A stretch of DNA of 33,631 bases from an uncultured Lachnospiraceae bacterium (GTDB taxonomy: Bacteria; Bacillota; Clostridia; Lachnospirales; Lachnospiraceae). Position 1 is the stretch's first letter, and every line of letters starts with the position of its first letter. The position numbers and the translations under genes were made by a program. Where the stretch lies: positions 1-33,631 of the forward strand of contig CACZLA010000022.1 in the NCBI GenBank assembly GCA_902781895.1, written 5' to 3'. Below, piece by piece: positions 24,201-32,910 of this stretch. A model generated the notes under the pieces. It did no database searches and had not been told where the DNA came from. It saw only the letters and a program-made list of their open reading frames with translations.

Positions 24201-25436
24201 AACCTTCGGATCAAAGAAAGCGGCAGCAGTGTAGTGAGCTATAGTCTCAACCTCACCGTAATCAAGATTGAAGGCGGATTTAAGAAGAGCTTCTCCGTAG
24301 CCTGTTGAGCAGCTTCCGGCTATAACCACATTTTCCGGAAGAAGCTTATATATTTCCTTCATAGCTCTTATGGTGGTGTTTACGGGACTTCCGTTGTTGT
24401 TGCTGTAGAAGTCATAAAGAAGTTCGCCTTCCTCACCGATAAGGGCAAGCTTTGTTGTGGTAGAACCGGCATCTATACCAAGGAATACATTTCCTTTATA
24501 GGTAGAAAGGTCACCACGGCGAACCTTATATTTTGACATACGTTTTGAAAATTCATTATATTCATCGTCACCTTTAAAAAGTGGCTCCATACGATTTACT
24601 TCAACCTCTATCTTAAGCTCCGGAGTAAGCTTTTCAGCAAGCTCCTTGAGCATTATAGTCTGTGAATCATCAGCGTGGAGTGCTGCACCTGAAGCAGCAA
24701 ACAAATGTGAATTATCCGGAATGATGGAGTGTTCCTCATCAAGGTTAAGAGTATCGATAAATCTCGCCCTTAACTGATCCAGGAAATGGAGTGGTCCTCC
24801 GAGAAATGCAACATATCCCCGGATGGGCTTTCCGCATGCAAGTCCTGAAATTGTCTGATTTACAACAGCCTGAAAGATAGATGCGGAAAGGTTCGGCTTT
24901 GTAGCACCTTCGTTGATAAGTGGCTGTATATCTGTTTTAGCGAAAACACCGCAACGGGCTGCGATAGGATGGATGGTATCATAATCCTTAGCCAGCTCGT
25001 TAAGACCTGATGCGTCTGTCATAAGAAGCGCGGCCATCTGATCTATAAATGAGCCTGTACCACCGGCACAGACTGAGTTCATTCTCTGTTCGATTCCGTT
25101 CTTAGAGAAGTAGATGATCTTTGCATCCTCACCACCCAGCTCGATAGCTACCTGAGTTTTTGGAGCGAATGTTTTAAGAGCAGTAGATACACAAACAACC
25201 TCCTGCTCAAACGGAACTCCTATAACATTTGAAAGAGCGAGTCCGCCGGAGCCTGTTATATCTGCGGCAACCTCGGTATCGCCTATTTCCTTTATGGCAT
25301 TTTCAAGAAGCTCTCTCAGAGTTTCTTTTATTTTTGCAAAGTGCCTTTTATATTCTGAATAGAGGATGTTATTTTCCTCGTCGATAATAGCTATTTTTAC
25401 TGTTGTTGAACCAATATCGATACCTAAGTGTTTCAC
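21213..25436 (-). CDS. Giant 2-hydroxyacyl-CoA dehydratase activase-type fusion protein
   Basis: 1407 residues with a GTG start (AAGGAG 8 bases upstream). It contains two ASKHA ATPase domains of the BadF/BadG/HgdC type in tandem: the first with [10 protein letters not shown] at residue 5 and the Fe-S Cys C123 in [13 protein letters not shown]; the second with [13 protein letters not shown] at about 318 and C442/C446 in [10 protein letters not shown]. Next is a Cys-rich motif C603-GG-C606-TNN-C610. A DUF2229-type segment follows, and then an HgdB-like C-terminal part (about 1010-1400; [31 protein letters not shown]). Classical activators are homodimers of 260 residues that drive ATP-dependent low-potential electron transfer to a dehydratase. 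This fusion carries two such units plus a putative reductase half, like ATP-dependent double-cubane cluster proteins (inference). Its substrate is unknown. Confidence 0.88.
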   Translation of the reverse strand: MKHLGIDIGSTTVKIAIIDEENNILYSEYKRHFAKIKETLRELLENAIKEIGDTEVAADITGSGGLALSNVIGVPFEQEVVCVSTALKTFAPKTQVAIELGGEDAKIIYFSKNGIEQRMNSVCAGGTGSFIDQMAALLMTDASGLNELAKDYDTIHPIAARCGVFAKTDIQPLINEGATKPNLSASIFQAVVNQTISGLACGKPIRGYVAFLGGPLHFLDQLRARFIDTLNLDEEHSIIPDNSHLFAASGAALHADDSQTIMLKELAEKLTPELKIEVEVNRMEPLFKGDDEYNEFSKRMSKYKVRRGDLSTYKGNVFLGIDAGSTTTKLALIGEEGELLYDFYSNNNGSPVNTTIRAMKEIYKLLPENVVIAGSCSTGYGEALLKSAFNLDYGEVETIAHYTAAAFFDPKVDTILDIGGQDMKCIKIREGVVDNVMLNESCSSGCGSFIETFANSLDYKVQDFAKIALFAKSPIDLGSRCTVFMNSKVKQAQKEGASVEDISAGLAYSVIKNALLKVIKLTDPKQLGENIVVQGGTFYNDAVLRAFELVSGAKAIRPDIAGIMGAFGAALIARDNYEEGFVSGTLPSKEVDELTYESQMARCGGCTNNCLLTINKFTGNRRFITGNRCEKGLGLKKNKENLPNLYEYKFNRLFNYEPLSKEAAVRGEIGVPRVLNMYENYPFWFTFLTELKYRVILSPKSDKNIYQMGIESIPSDTECYPAKISHGHVMWLVKQGLKQIFYPCIPYEMNETPDANNHYNCPIVTSYSENIKNNMEEIETERITYIRPFLALDNKLALKDRMFREFSKYTDVTKDEISNAIDKAYIEADKVKADVRKKGEETLKYLEENGKVGIVLAGRPYHVDPEINHGIPELINSYGVAVLSEDSISHLSDVERPLIVSDQWMYHSRLYKAANYVKTKTNLELVQLFSFGCGLDAVTTDCVKDILSNSNKIYTVLKIDEVSNLGAARIRIRSLLSAMKVREKKQFRPIDCSTAINRVEFTKEMRDEYTVLCPQMSPIHFKMLQAAMKHFHVNFIMLPDATKNTIDEGLRFVNNDACYPSIIVVGQLMEAIQSGKYDIDKLAVAITQTGGGCRATNYIGFIRRALEKSGYGQIPVLSISAQGLEKNSGFKVNLKGLKCAMHAVMYGDLFMRVVYRTRPYEKVPGSVNKLHKKWEKICIRDINRGSRNFKKIVRDIVREFDEIPLDESVRKPRVGIVGEILVKFLPSANNHLVDLLEQEGAEAVMPDLLDFLFYSAYNSNYKYEYLGKTKKSAKISNILIKILEKMRKPMSKALESSNRFEPPTPIAKIAEYARPIVSIGNETGEGWFLTGEMIELIKEGAPNIVCCQPFACLPNHIIGKGVIKKLRNVYPDANITPIDFDPGASEVNQVNRIKLMLAAARENLDKE

Positions 25437-25492
25437 GTGGTTTACTCCTTATTCTATAATCATAATTTTTATGTTTTGATTGTAGCCCTACT

Positions 25493-25521
25493 ATTATAAT
25501 GCAAAAAAAAGTATATTTCAA
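25493..25521 (-). promoter_or_regulatory. Promoter of the activase-GNAT unit (minus strand)
   Basis: Read on the minus strand: TTGAAA (25521-25516), exactly 17 bases, TATAAT (25498-25493). The GTG start at 25436 lies about 50 bases downstream. Confidence 0.75.
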
Positions 25522-25605
25522 ATATCATTAGTACCAAAGAAAAATACTTTGACAGTATTTGACATACGGAATCCGCATATTTTTAGCAAGATATGAAAAA
25601 AAATA

Positions 25606-25629
25606 AGCAACTTTTGAAAAGTATTTGCT
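25606..25629. promoter_or_regulatory. Operator-like palindrome upstream of the GH3 gene
   Basis: A perfect 11-base palindrome CTTTTGAAAAG (25611-25621) sits within AGCAA (25606-25610) and TTGCT (25625-25629), forming an imperfect longer dyad. It overlaps a possible promoter, TTGAAA (25614-25619), 17 bases, TATGCT (25637-25642). Further AAGTATTT-like words occur at 25510 and 25555. A TATAAT at 25687-25692 lacks a -35 box. Confidence 0.4.
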
Positions 25630-25713
25630 AAATCTCTATGCTACTATGAATAGGAAGGTCATTATAAATAATAGAATATTTGCGTTTATAATGCGCTCAG
25701 AATGGAGATTGCA

Positions 25714-27852
25714 ATGAAAAAAGAGTTTAAGGAAAAAGCAAAATCATTAGTTGATTCCATGACATTGGAAGAAGCTGCATCACAGATAAGATATGACAGT
25801 CCGGCTATAGAAAGACTTGGGATTCCGGCATATAACTGGTGGAATGAAGGACTTCACGGACTGGCCAGGGCAGGAACTGCAACGGTATTTCCTCAGGCCA
25901 TAGCTCTTGCTTCAATGTTTGATAAGGAAATGCTTCAGAAGATCGGAGATGTTATAGCTACCGAAACAAGAGCAAAGTACAATGAATCAAGGAAGCTTGG
26001 AGACAGAGATATTTACAAAGGTATTACACTTTGGTCTCCAAACATAAATATTTTCAGGGATGCCAGATGGGGAAGAGGCCAGGAGACCTATGGTGAGGAT
26101 CCTTATCTTACCGGCAGACTCGGTGTTGCTTTTATAAAGGGGCTTCAGGGGGCAGGAAAATATCTTAAAACTGCTGCCTGTGCAAAGCACTACGCAGTAC
26201 ATTCGGGACCTGAGGCAACCAGACATGGTTTTGATGCAAAAGCAAATCAGAAGGATATTGAAGAAACATATACAGCTGCATTTTATGATGCTGTAAAGGA
26301 AGCTGATGTTGCAGGTGTTATGGGAGCTTATAACAGAGTTAACGGTGAGCCTGCCTGCACAAGCTCAGAGCTTGTAAAGCAGAGACTCAGAAATGACTGG
26401 GGCTTTGATGGTTATTTTGTTTCGGATTTTCTTGCTCTTATGGATATACATGGTGATCATCATGTAACATCAAATGTTTTTGAAACCTGTGCATTAGCTC
26501 TTAAGGCAACCTGTGATGTGAATGCAGGTATTGCTTATCAGAGCATGATGGAAGCATATGACCAGGGACTTGTTACAGAAGAAGAAATCAGAAATGCTGC
26601 TATCAGTGCTTATACAATAAGGGCTGCACTTGGAATGTTTGATGATGACTGCGAATATGACAGCATAGGTATTGAATCCATAGATACAGATGAATCTGCT
26701 GAGCTGTCATATCAGGCAAGTGTAAATGCAACCGTTCTGCTTAAGAATGACGGAATACTTCCTCTTAAGAAGGATGAGATAAAGACTGTTGCAGTTATCG
26801 GACCAACAGCAACTTCCATAGCTGTACTTGAGGGTAATTATAACGGTACATCCTCAAGATATGTAACAAACCTCGAGGGCGTAAGAAATGCAGTGGCTCC
26901 CGGAACCAGAGTGTTATATTCTGAAGGTTCACATCTCTTTGGTGATAAGGTACAGAATCTTGCAATGGATGACGACAGACTCAGTGAAGCTGAAACTGTT
27001 GCAAAAGCAAGTGATGTTGTGATTCTTTATGTCGGACTTGATCCCAGCATAGAGGGCGAGCAGGGAGATACGGGAAATGCATTCGCCGGCGGAGATAAGA
27101 TATCTCTTTATCTTCTTGAACCACAAAGAAGACTTGTTGACAGAGTTGTCAGTACTGGAAAGCCTGTGATTCTTGTTTGTAATACAGGTAGTGCTATGGA
27201 TCTCAGTGCTGAAAGCGAAAAGTGCAATGCAGTGATTCAGAGCTGGTACAGCGGACAGGCCGGCGGACAGGCAGTTGCAGATATTATATTCGGTGATGCT
27301 GTTCCCGGTGGAAAGCTTCCTGTTACATTTTACAAGGATGAAACCCAGCCTCCTATGGACGATTACAGCATGAAGGGAAGAACCTACAGATATTTTGACG
27401 GAGATGTTGTTTATCCATTCGGATACGGACTTTCATATTCGACATTTGAATATTATGATCTCAGCATTACCGAAAACGGTGCAATCATAACTGTTAAGAA
27501 TACAGGCAATGTTAAGGCTGATGAGATAGCTGAGCTCTATATTGATAAAATGCCTGCAGAAAAGCTTGAAAATGGACTCAACACTGACATATCCGATCTG
27601 GATAAACTTCTTGATCCATCCAATCAGCCGAAATACAGTCTGGCGGGATTTGAAAGAGTTACTCTTGAACCTGGAGAGTTCAAGGTTATTCAGTTTGATT
27701 TTAACAGCAGACTTTTCAGTACAGTGCTTGAAAACGGAAAAAGAGTTAATCTGAAAGGTAAATACAAGATTTACGTTGGCGGTCAGCAGCCTGACACAAG
27801 AAGTAAAGAACTGACGGGTAATGACTGCCTTGAAGGTGAAATAATTCTATAA
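25714..27852 (+). CDS. Glycoside hydrolase family 3, probable beta-xylosidase
   Basis: About 712 residues. Cleaves terminal beta-linked sugars with retention. N-terminal barrel: [24 protein letters not shown], a signature common in GH3 beta-xylosidases, [20 protein letters not shown] (about residues 153-172) and the nucleophile Asp at about 238 in [10 protein letters not shown] (SDF where SDW is usual). The second alpha/beta domain starts at about 345 (NDGILPLKK) and a fibronectin-III-like C-terminal domain follows ([13 protein letters not shown]). No signal peptide, so it works inside the cell on imported oligomers. Start: GGAG lies 6 bases before ATG 25714; the in-frame ATG at 25702 overlaps that site and is less likely. 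First gene of a pentose cluster. Beta-glucosidase activity cannot be excluded. Confidence 0.9.
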   Translation: MKKEFKEKAKSLVDSMTLEEAASQIRYDSPAIERLGIPAYNWWNEGLHGLARAGTATVFPQAIALASMFDKEMLQKIGDVIATETRAKYNESRKLGDRDIYKGITLWSPNINIFRDARWGRGQETYGEDPYLTGRLGVAFIKGLQGAGKYLKTAACAKHYAVHSGPEATRHGFDAKANQKDIEETYTAAFYDAVKEADVAGVMGAYNRVNGEPACTSSELVKQRLRNDWGFDGYFVSDFLALMDIHGDHHVTSNVFETCALALKATCDVNAGIAYQSMMEAYDQGLVTEEEIRNAAISAYTIRAALGMFDDDCEYDSIGIESIDTDESAELSYQASVNATVLLKNDGILPLKKDEIKTVAVIGPTATSIAVLEGNYNGTSSRYVTNLEGVRNAVAPGTRVLYSEGSHLFGDKVQNLAMDDDRLSEAETVAKASDVVILYVGLDPSIEGEQGDTGNAFAGGDKISLYLLEPQRRLVDRVVSTGKPVILVCNTGSAMDLSAESEKCNAVIQSWYSGQAGGQAVADIIFGDAVPGGKLPVTFYKDETQPPMDDYSMKGRTYRYFDGDVVYPFGYGLSYSTFEYYDLSITENGAIITVKNTGNVKADEIAELYIDKMPAEKLENGLNTDISDLDKLLDPSNQPKYSLAGFERVTLEPGEFKVIQFDFNSRLFSTVLENGKRVNLKGKYKIYVGGQQPDTRSKELTGNDCLEGEIIL

Positions 27853-27869
27853 TTAAACGGAGGAAAGAA

Positions 27870-28523
27870 ATGAAATTCTTTATTGACACAGCAAATGTAG
27901 ATGATATCAGAAAAGCAAATGATATGGGAGTTATCTGCGGAGTAACAACCAATCCTTCACTTATAGCTAAAGAAGGAAGAGATTTTACGGAAGTAATTAA
28001 AGAGATAACATCAATAGTTGACGGACCTATCAGCGGTGAGGTTAAGGCTACAACAGTTAATGCTGAAGGTATGATAAAAGAAGGACGTGAGATAGCAGCC
28101 ATTCATCCTAATATGATCGTAAAGATCCCTATGACTGTTGAAGGATTAAAGGCGGTTAAGGTTCTTTCTGCAGAAGGAATAAAAACAAATGTTACTCTTA
28201 TCTTTTCGGCAAATCAGGCACTTCTTGCTGCAAGAGCAGGTGCAACCTATGTTTCACCTTTCCTCGGAAGACTTGATGATATAAGTTCACCGGGTATCGA
28301 ACTTATAGAGCATATAGTTCAGATCTTCAGCAATTATGATATTTCTACTGAGATAATTGCTGCAAGTATCAGAAACACTGTTCATGTAACTGAGTGTGCT
28401 CTTGCAGGTGCTGATATAGCTACAGTACCTTATGGAGTTATCGAGCAGATGACAAAGCATCCGCTTACAGATCAGGGTATTGTAAAATTCCAGGAAGACT
28501 ACAAAAAGGTTTTCGGTGAGTAA
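27870..28523 (+). CDS. Small transaldolase / fructose-6-phosphate aldolase (TalC/FSA type)
   Basis: 217 residues, the short class-I aldolase subfamily. It begins [36 protein letters not shown]. The Schiff-base Lys lies in [15 protein letters not shown] (about residue 86), followed by [32 protein letters not shown] and the late motif [16 protein letters not shown]. Bacterial proteins of this length are either transaldolases (pentose-phosphate pathway) or fructose-6-phosphate aldolases; sequence reading alone does not separate them. Next to xylulokinase, a transaldolase role in pentose flux is the simpler guess. It follows the GH3 gene by 17 bases with GGAGG before the ATG. Confidence 0.93.
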   Translation: MKFFIDTANVDDIRKANDMGVICGVTTNPSLIAKEGRDFTEVIKEITSIVDGPISGEVKATTVNAEGMIKEGREIAAIHPNMIVKIPMTVEGLKAVKVLSAEGIKTNVTLIFSANQALLAARAGATYVSPFLGRLDDISSPGIELIEHIVQIFSNYDISTEIIAASIRNTVHVTECALAGADIATVPYGVIEQMTKHPLTDQGIVKFQEDYKKVFGE

Positions 28524-28559
28524 TATAAATCTAAACTATAGTTCAAGGAGGATACAAAA

Positions 28560-30041
28560 ATGGAAAATATGCCTACAGTAAAGTTGGGAATAGTAGCTGT
28601 CAGCAGAGACTGCTTCCCTATGAGTCTTTCAGAAAGCAGACGCGAGGCTGTCGTTGCAGAGTATACAAAGACTTATGGTGAAATATATAACTGCAAGACA
28701 ACAGTTGAAAATGAGATTGATATGAGGAAAGCTCTTGCTGAGGTTAACAATGCAGGATGTAATGCACTTGTTGTATTCCTTGGAAACTTCGGACCGGAGA
28801 GTTCTGAGATATTACTGGTTAAAGAGTTTAACGGGCCTTCAATGGTTGTTGCTGCTGCTGAGGAAGCAGGAGAAAAGCTCTGTGATGACAGAGGAGATGC
28901 TTACTGTGGTATGCTGAATGCAAGCTATAACCTTTATCTTAGAAATCTTAAGGCTTACATTCCTGAGTATCCGGTTGGTACAGCTGAAGAAATAGCTGAT
29001 ATGATAAATGATTTCAAAACCATTGCCAAGGTTAAGATAGCACTCAGCAATCTTAAGATTATAGGCTTTGGTCCAAGACCACAGGACTTCCTTGCATGTA
29101 ATGCTCCTATCAAACAGCTTTACAATCTCGATGTTGAGATAGAAGAAAACTCTGAGCTTGATCTGTTTGAAGCATTTAATAAGCACGCTGACGATCCTCG
29201 TATTGCTGAGGTCGCAAAGGATATGGCTGAAGAGCTTGGAAGCGGAAATAAGAAGCCTGAAGTATTAAATAAGCTTGCTCAGTATGAAATAACCCTTCTT
29301 GACTGGATCGAGGGACATAAGGGCAGCCGTGAATTTACCATAATAGCAGGAAAGTGCTGGCCTGCATTCCAGACACAGTTCGGATTTGTTCCATGCTATG
29401 TAAACAGCCGTCTTGCAAAAAGAGGAATACCTGTTTCATGTGAGGTTGATATTTACGGAGCACTTTCAGAGTATATAGGACAGCTGGTTAGCGATGATGC
29501 CGTAACACTTCTTGATATCAACAATTCTGTTCCGAAGGATATGTATGAGTCAGAGATCAAGGGCAAGTTTGATTATGATTATACTATTAAGGATACATTC
29601 ATGGGCTTCCATTGTGGAAATACATGTACTACAAAGCTTGCATTCCATGAGATGAAGAATCAGAAGATAATGGCAAGAACTCTTCCTGAAGAGGTTACAA
29701 ATGGTACTCTTGAAGGAGATCTTATTCCGGGTGAGGCAACAGTATACAGACTTCAGAGTACATCTGATGCAAAGCTTCGTGCATATGTTGCTGAGGGAGA
29801 GATACTTCCTGTAAGAACAAGATCCTTCGGTTCCATCGGAATATTTGCTATTCCTGAGATGGGAAGATTCTACAGACATGTACTGGTTGAAAAGAATTAT
29901 CCTCATCATGCAGCTATAACCTTCCACCATAACGGAAGACTTCTCTTTGAGGTATTTAAGTTTATCGGAGTTGAGCTTGATGAGATAAATTACAATCAGC
30001 CTGCCGGAGTCAGATATCCGTCTGAGAATCCATTTAGTTAA
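28560..30041 (+). CDS. FucI/AraA-family sugar isomerase (COG2407-like)
   Basis: 493 residues. The overall layout matches the L-fucose/L-arabinose isomerase superfamily: an N-terminal Rossmann-like part (LGIVAVSRDCFPMSLSESRR; ALVVFLGNFGPES), a central domain and a C-terminal barrel. Likely metal ligands are the Glu in SCEVDIYGALSEYIG (about residue 300), the Asp in TLLDINNSV and the His in FHHNGRLLFEVFKFIG. It is not a classical FucI (about 590 residues) or AraA. Such proteins convert aldoses to ketoses. Its place between a transaldolase and xylulokinase, with no xylA in the window, suggests that it isomerises xylose or another pentose here (inference; arabinose and fucose are alternatives). 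AAGGAGG precedes the ATG. Confidence 0.8.
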   Translation: MENMPTVKLGIVAVSRDCFPMSLSESRREAVVAEYTKTYGEIYNCKTTVENEIDMRKALAEVNNAGCNALVVFLGNFGPESSEILLVKEFNGPSMVVAAAEEAGEKLCDDRGDAYCGMLNASYNLYLRNLKAYIPEYPVGTAEEIADMINDFKTIAKVKIALSNLKIIGFGPRPQDFLACNAPIKQLYNLDVEIEENSELDLFEAFNKHADDPRIAEVAKDMAEELGSGNKKPEVLNKLAQYEITLLDWIEGHKGSREFTIIAGKCWPAFQTQFGFVPCYVNSRLAKRGIPVSCEVDIYGALSEYIGQLVSDDAVTLLDINNSVPKDMYESEIKGKFDYDYTIKDTFMGFHCGNTCTTKLAFHEMKNQKIMARTLPEEVTNGTLEGDLIPGEATVYRLQSTSDAKLRAYVAEGEILPVRTRSFGSIGIFAIPEMGRFYRHVLVEKNYPHHAAITFHHNGRLLFEVFKFIGVELDEINYNQPAGVRYPSENPFS

Positions 30042-30082
30042 GAATAAAAAATATATGATAAATATATAACAACAAAGGGATG

Positions 30083-30115
30083 GGGGTAGGTTTTGTCTTC
30101 GCTGAAACCTGCCCC
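30083..30115 (+). other. Stable hairpin between the isomerase gene and xylB
   Basis: GGGGTAGGTTT (30083-30093) pairs with AAACCTGCCCC (30105-30115) (one G-U) around an 11-base loop containing CTTCG. No T run follows, so it is more likely an mRNA processing or stability element than a terminator. It lies 31 bases before the xylB ATG. Confidence 0.6.
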
Positions 30116-30145
30116 ATATTTCATGTTTGAATCAGGAGGTTAAAA

Positions 30146-31603
30146 ATGTATATAGGAGTTGATTTAGGTACATCTGCAGTAAAACTGCTTGCAATGAGTG
30201 AAGATGGAAAAATACTTCGCACAGTTTCTGTTGAATATCCTATAAGCTTTCCGAAAAGCGGATGGTCAGAGCAGAGTCCCGAAGACTGGTATAAGGGTAC
30301 TATAGAAGGTATCGGTAAACTTCTGGATGGAATGGAGGACAGAACCGTTGACGGCATAGGTGTCGGCGGACAGATGCATGGTCTGGTAATCCTTGATGAA
30401 AATGATGAAGTTATCCGTCCTGCCATACTTTGGAATGATGGCCGTACAACAAAAGAGACAGATTATCTCAATAATGAGATTGGAAAAGATAAACTGTCAG
30501 AATATACGGGTAATATAGCATTTGCCGGATTTACAGCACCGAAGGTACTGTGGGTTAAAAATAATGAACCTGAAAATTTTGCCAGAATAAAGAAGGTTAT
30601 GCTTCCTAAGGATTATATAGTTTTCAGACTTACAGGTTCTTACGTATCTGACTATTCCGATGCATCAGGTATGCTTCTGATGGATGTAAAAAACAAAAAA
30701 TGGTCAGAGCAGATGCTTGAAATCTGCGGACTTACAGGTGTCGAGATGCCTGAGCTTCATGAAAGCTTTGATACGGTAGGTACAGTAAAGGGTGAAATAG
30801 CAGCACAGCTTGGTATCAGCGGACAGCTTAAGGTTGTTGCAGGAGCAGGGGATAATGCGGCAGCTGCTGTGGGAACAGGTACTGTAGGAGCCGGTGGATG
30901 TAATCTTTCTCTCGGTACATCCGGAACATTGTTTATTTCAAATGATAAATTCTCTGTTGATGATAAGAATTCACTTCACTCATTTGCACATGCTGATGGC
31001 GGATTCCATTTGATGGGTTGCATGCTTTCTGCTGCATCCTGTAATAAGTGGTGGATGGATGAAATCCTGAAGGACAAGGATTATGCAGGCAGTCAGACCG
31101 GAATCACTAAACTGGGTGAGAATAATGTTTTCTTCATTCCTTATCTTATGGGTGAAAGATCTCCTCATAATGATCCTCTTGTAAGAGCCGGATTCCTGGG
31201 AATGAGTATGGATACAACCAGAGAAGATATGGTTCAGGCAGTTCTTGAAGGAGTTGCATTCGGACTGAGAGATTCACTTGAGGTTGCAAGATCTCTCGGA
31301 ATCGAAATAAAGGTATCTAATATCTGCGGTGGCGGAGCAAAGAGTCCGTTATGGAGAAGGATTATCGCAAATGTTATGAATATCACTCTTGAAATACAGG
31401 AAAATGATGAAGGTCCTGCTCTCGGAGGTGCAATACTTGCTGCAGTAGGCTGTGGAAAATATCCGGATGTAATTACTGCTTCAAAGAGTCTTGTAAATGT
31501 TGTGGAAACAGTTGAACCTGAAGCTGATCTTGTTGAAAAATATGAGAAGAAATATCAGGAGTTCAAAAAAATATATCCAACTATAAAGGGGTTATATCAA
31601 TAA
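30146..31603 (+). CDS. xylB: Xylulokinase
   Basis: FGGY-family sugar kinase, 485 residues, phosphorylating D-xylulose to xylulose 5-phosphate. The N-terminal half begins MYIGVDLGTSAVKLLAMSEDG with a phosphate-1 motif, followed by WSEQSPEDWY, GVGGQMHGLVILDE and RPAILWNDGRTTKE, diagnostic of xylulokinase. The C-terminal half has AGAGDNAAAAVGTG (with the catalytic Asp in GAGDN), LGTSGTL, YLMGERSPHNDP and ICGGGAKSPLWRRIIAN. CAGGAGG is at 30132-30138. galM follows after 16 bases. Confidence 0.95.
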   Translation: MYIGVDLGTSAVKLLAMSEDGKILRTVSVEYPISFPKSGWSEQSPEDWYKGTIEGIGKLLDGMEDRTVDGIGVGGQMHGLVILDENDEVIRPAILWNDGRTTKETDYLNNEIGKDKLSEYTGNIAFAGFTAPKVLWVKNNEPENFARIKKVMLPKDYIVFRLTGSYVSDYSDASGMLLMDVKNKKWSEQMLEICGLTGVEMPELHESFDTVGTVKGEIAAQLGISGQLKVVAGAGDNAAAAVGTGTVGAGGCNLSLGTSGTLFISNDKFSVDDKNSLHSFAHADGGFHLMGCMLSAASCNKWWMDEILKDKDYAGSQTGITKLGENNVFFIPYLMGERSPHNDPLVRAGFLGMSMDTTREDMVQAVLEGVAFGLRDSLEVARSLGIEIKVSNICGGGAKSPLWRRIIANVMNITLEIQENDEGPALGGAILAAVGCGKYPDVITASKSLVNVVETVEPEADLVEKYEKKYQEFKKIYPTIKGLYQ

Positions 31604-31619
31604 ACAGGAGGTTGAAAGG

Positions 31620-32669
31620 ATGAAAGAGGTTTTTGGTAAAACCGGAAATGGGGATGTGGTAAATGCATATACTATATCAAATAAATCCGGAATGTCGGCA
31701 ACTATTATCGATTTTGGAGCAACAGTCGTAAAGCTTGAGGTTCCCGATAAGCAGGGGAAGCTCCGTGATATTCAGCTTGGATATGATGATGTTAAATCAT
31801 ATGAAGAAGGTTCAACCTTCTTCGGTACAATCATCGGAAGAAATGCAAATCGTATATTCGAGGGAAAGGTTACTATAGATGGCGTAACCTATCAGATGGA
31901 TCAGAATGATAATGAGAATAATCTTCACAGCGGATATAACGGTATAGACAAAAAGATGTGGACTGCACTGTTTTATGATGATTCATCTGTATCATTTATT
32001 TGTAAATCCGATGATATGGAACAGAAGCTTCCGGGGGATGTAACCATCACAGTTACATACAGCGTTTCAGATGATAATGAGTTCAAAATTGCATATGATG
32101 CTGTATCAACTAAGAAAACAGTTATTAATCTGACAAGTCATATGTACCTGAACCTTAACGGACATTATAAGGGAAGTATTGAAAATCATGTTCTTACCAT
32201 CAATGCTGATTACTATAATCCGGTAATTGATTCTAAATCCATACCGACGGAAGAGAATGCTCCTGTTGAAAATACGGTGTTTGATTTCAGAACACCCAAG
32301 GTGATAGGTGAGGATATTAATAAATCCGAAATACAGCTGGAATATGTTGGCGGATATGATCACAATTACATTATAAATGGTGTAACAGGAAATATAAGAC
32401 ATTTTGCAACTGTATATTCACCTGACTCAGGTATATGTATGGATCTTTTCTCAGATCAGACAGGTACACAGTTCTATTCTGGAAACTTTGTGGGTGAGCA
32501 AAAGGGAAAAGGCAGTTTTGATTATCATAACAGATCGGGTATGTGTCTTGAACCCCAGTATATACCTAATGCAATGAACTTTATTCCGGAGGATGATATA
32601 GATTCACCGATCTTTAATGCGGATGAACGTTATCATACTGAAAGCATATATAAATTCTCTGTTAAATAA
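31620..32669 (+). CDS. galM: Aldose 1-epimerase (mutarotase)
   Basis: 349 residues, standard length. Interconverts alpha and beta anomers of aldoses, speeding entry of sugars released by GH3 into the isomerase step. Motifs: TIIGRNANRI (about residue 72), NNLHSGYNGIDKKMW with the conserved His, VINLTSHMYLNLNG with the catalytic His, and GYDHNYII. The catalytic Glu is in MCLEPQYIPNAMN near the C-terminus. The sugar is not fixed by the sequence (galactose mutarotases also act on glucose, xylose and arabinose). Last gene before a clear terminator; strong AGGAGG before the ATG. Confidence 0.94.
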   Translation: MKEVFGKTGNGDVVNAYTISNKSGMSATIIDFGATVVKLEVPDKQGKLRDIQLGYDDVKSYEEGSTFFGTIIGRNANRIFEGKVTIDGVTYQMDQNDNENNLHSGYNGIDKKMWTALFYDDSSVSFICKSDDMEQKLPGDVTITVTYSVSDDNEFKIAYDAVSTKKTVINLTSHMYLNLNGHYKGSIENHVLTINADYYNPVIDSKSIPTEENAPVENTVFDFRTPKVIGEDINKSEIQLEYVGGYDHNYIINGVTGNIRHFATVYSPDSGICMDLFSDQTGTQFYSGNFVGEQKGKGSFDYHNRSGMCLEPQYIPNAMNFIPEDDIDSPIFNADERYHTESIYKFSVK

Positions 32670-32688
32670 AGCATTTGCTTTTAAAATG

Positions 32689-32725
32689 ATAAGTCAATGG
32701 GGACTGTCCTCATTGACTTATTTTT
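32689..32725 (+). terminator. Terminator of the pentose operon
   Basis: ATAAGTCAATG (32689-32699) and CATTGACTTAT (32711-32721) pair perfectly, extended by GGAC/GTCC-like bases inside; five Ts at 32721-32725. Confidence 0.9.
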
Positions 32726-32815
32726 ATGACAGCAAATTTTGCTAAATGTCAGTTACTTAGCAATATATGTTAAAAGAACCGCAATTTATGATAAGAGTTT
32801 TTGTATATTATTTAC

Positions 32816-32821
32816 TATAAT
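32816..32821 (+). promoter_or_regulatory. Possible -10 box of the solute-binding-protein gene
   Basis: Consensus TATAAT at 32816-32821, placed after the operon terminator and about 95 bases before the ATG. No recognisable -35 box lies 16-18 bases upstream, so an activator may be needed. Confidence 0.45.
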
Positions 32822-32831
32822 GTTTACAGTC

Positions 32832-32870
32832 AGGGAAACAGGGAATACCTGTTCCCTAATGTGTACACAT
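32832..32870 (+). promoter_or_regulatory. Leader hairpin and palindrome before the solute-binding-protein gene
   Basis: AGGGAAACAGG (32832-32842) pairs with CCTGTTCCCT (32848-32857) with one bulged A. Two bases later ATGTGTACACAT (32859-32870) is a perfect 12-base palindrome. Neither has a T run. They could be an operator pair or mRNA 5'-end stabilisers for a highly expressed binding protein. Confidence 0.5.
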
Positions 32871-32910
32871 AATTGGGATGATTTTTTATATTATCTAGGA
32901 GGTTTCAAAA

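Noticed and set aside
25687-25692. TATAAT as the main promoter -10 of the GH3 gene
   Set aside because: No -35-like hexamer lies 16-18 bases upstream (AT-only sequence), so it is noted but not called as the main promoter.
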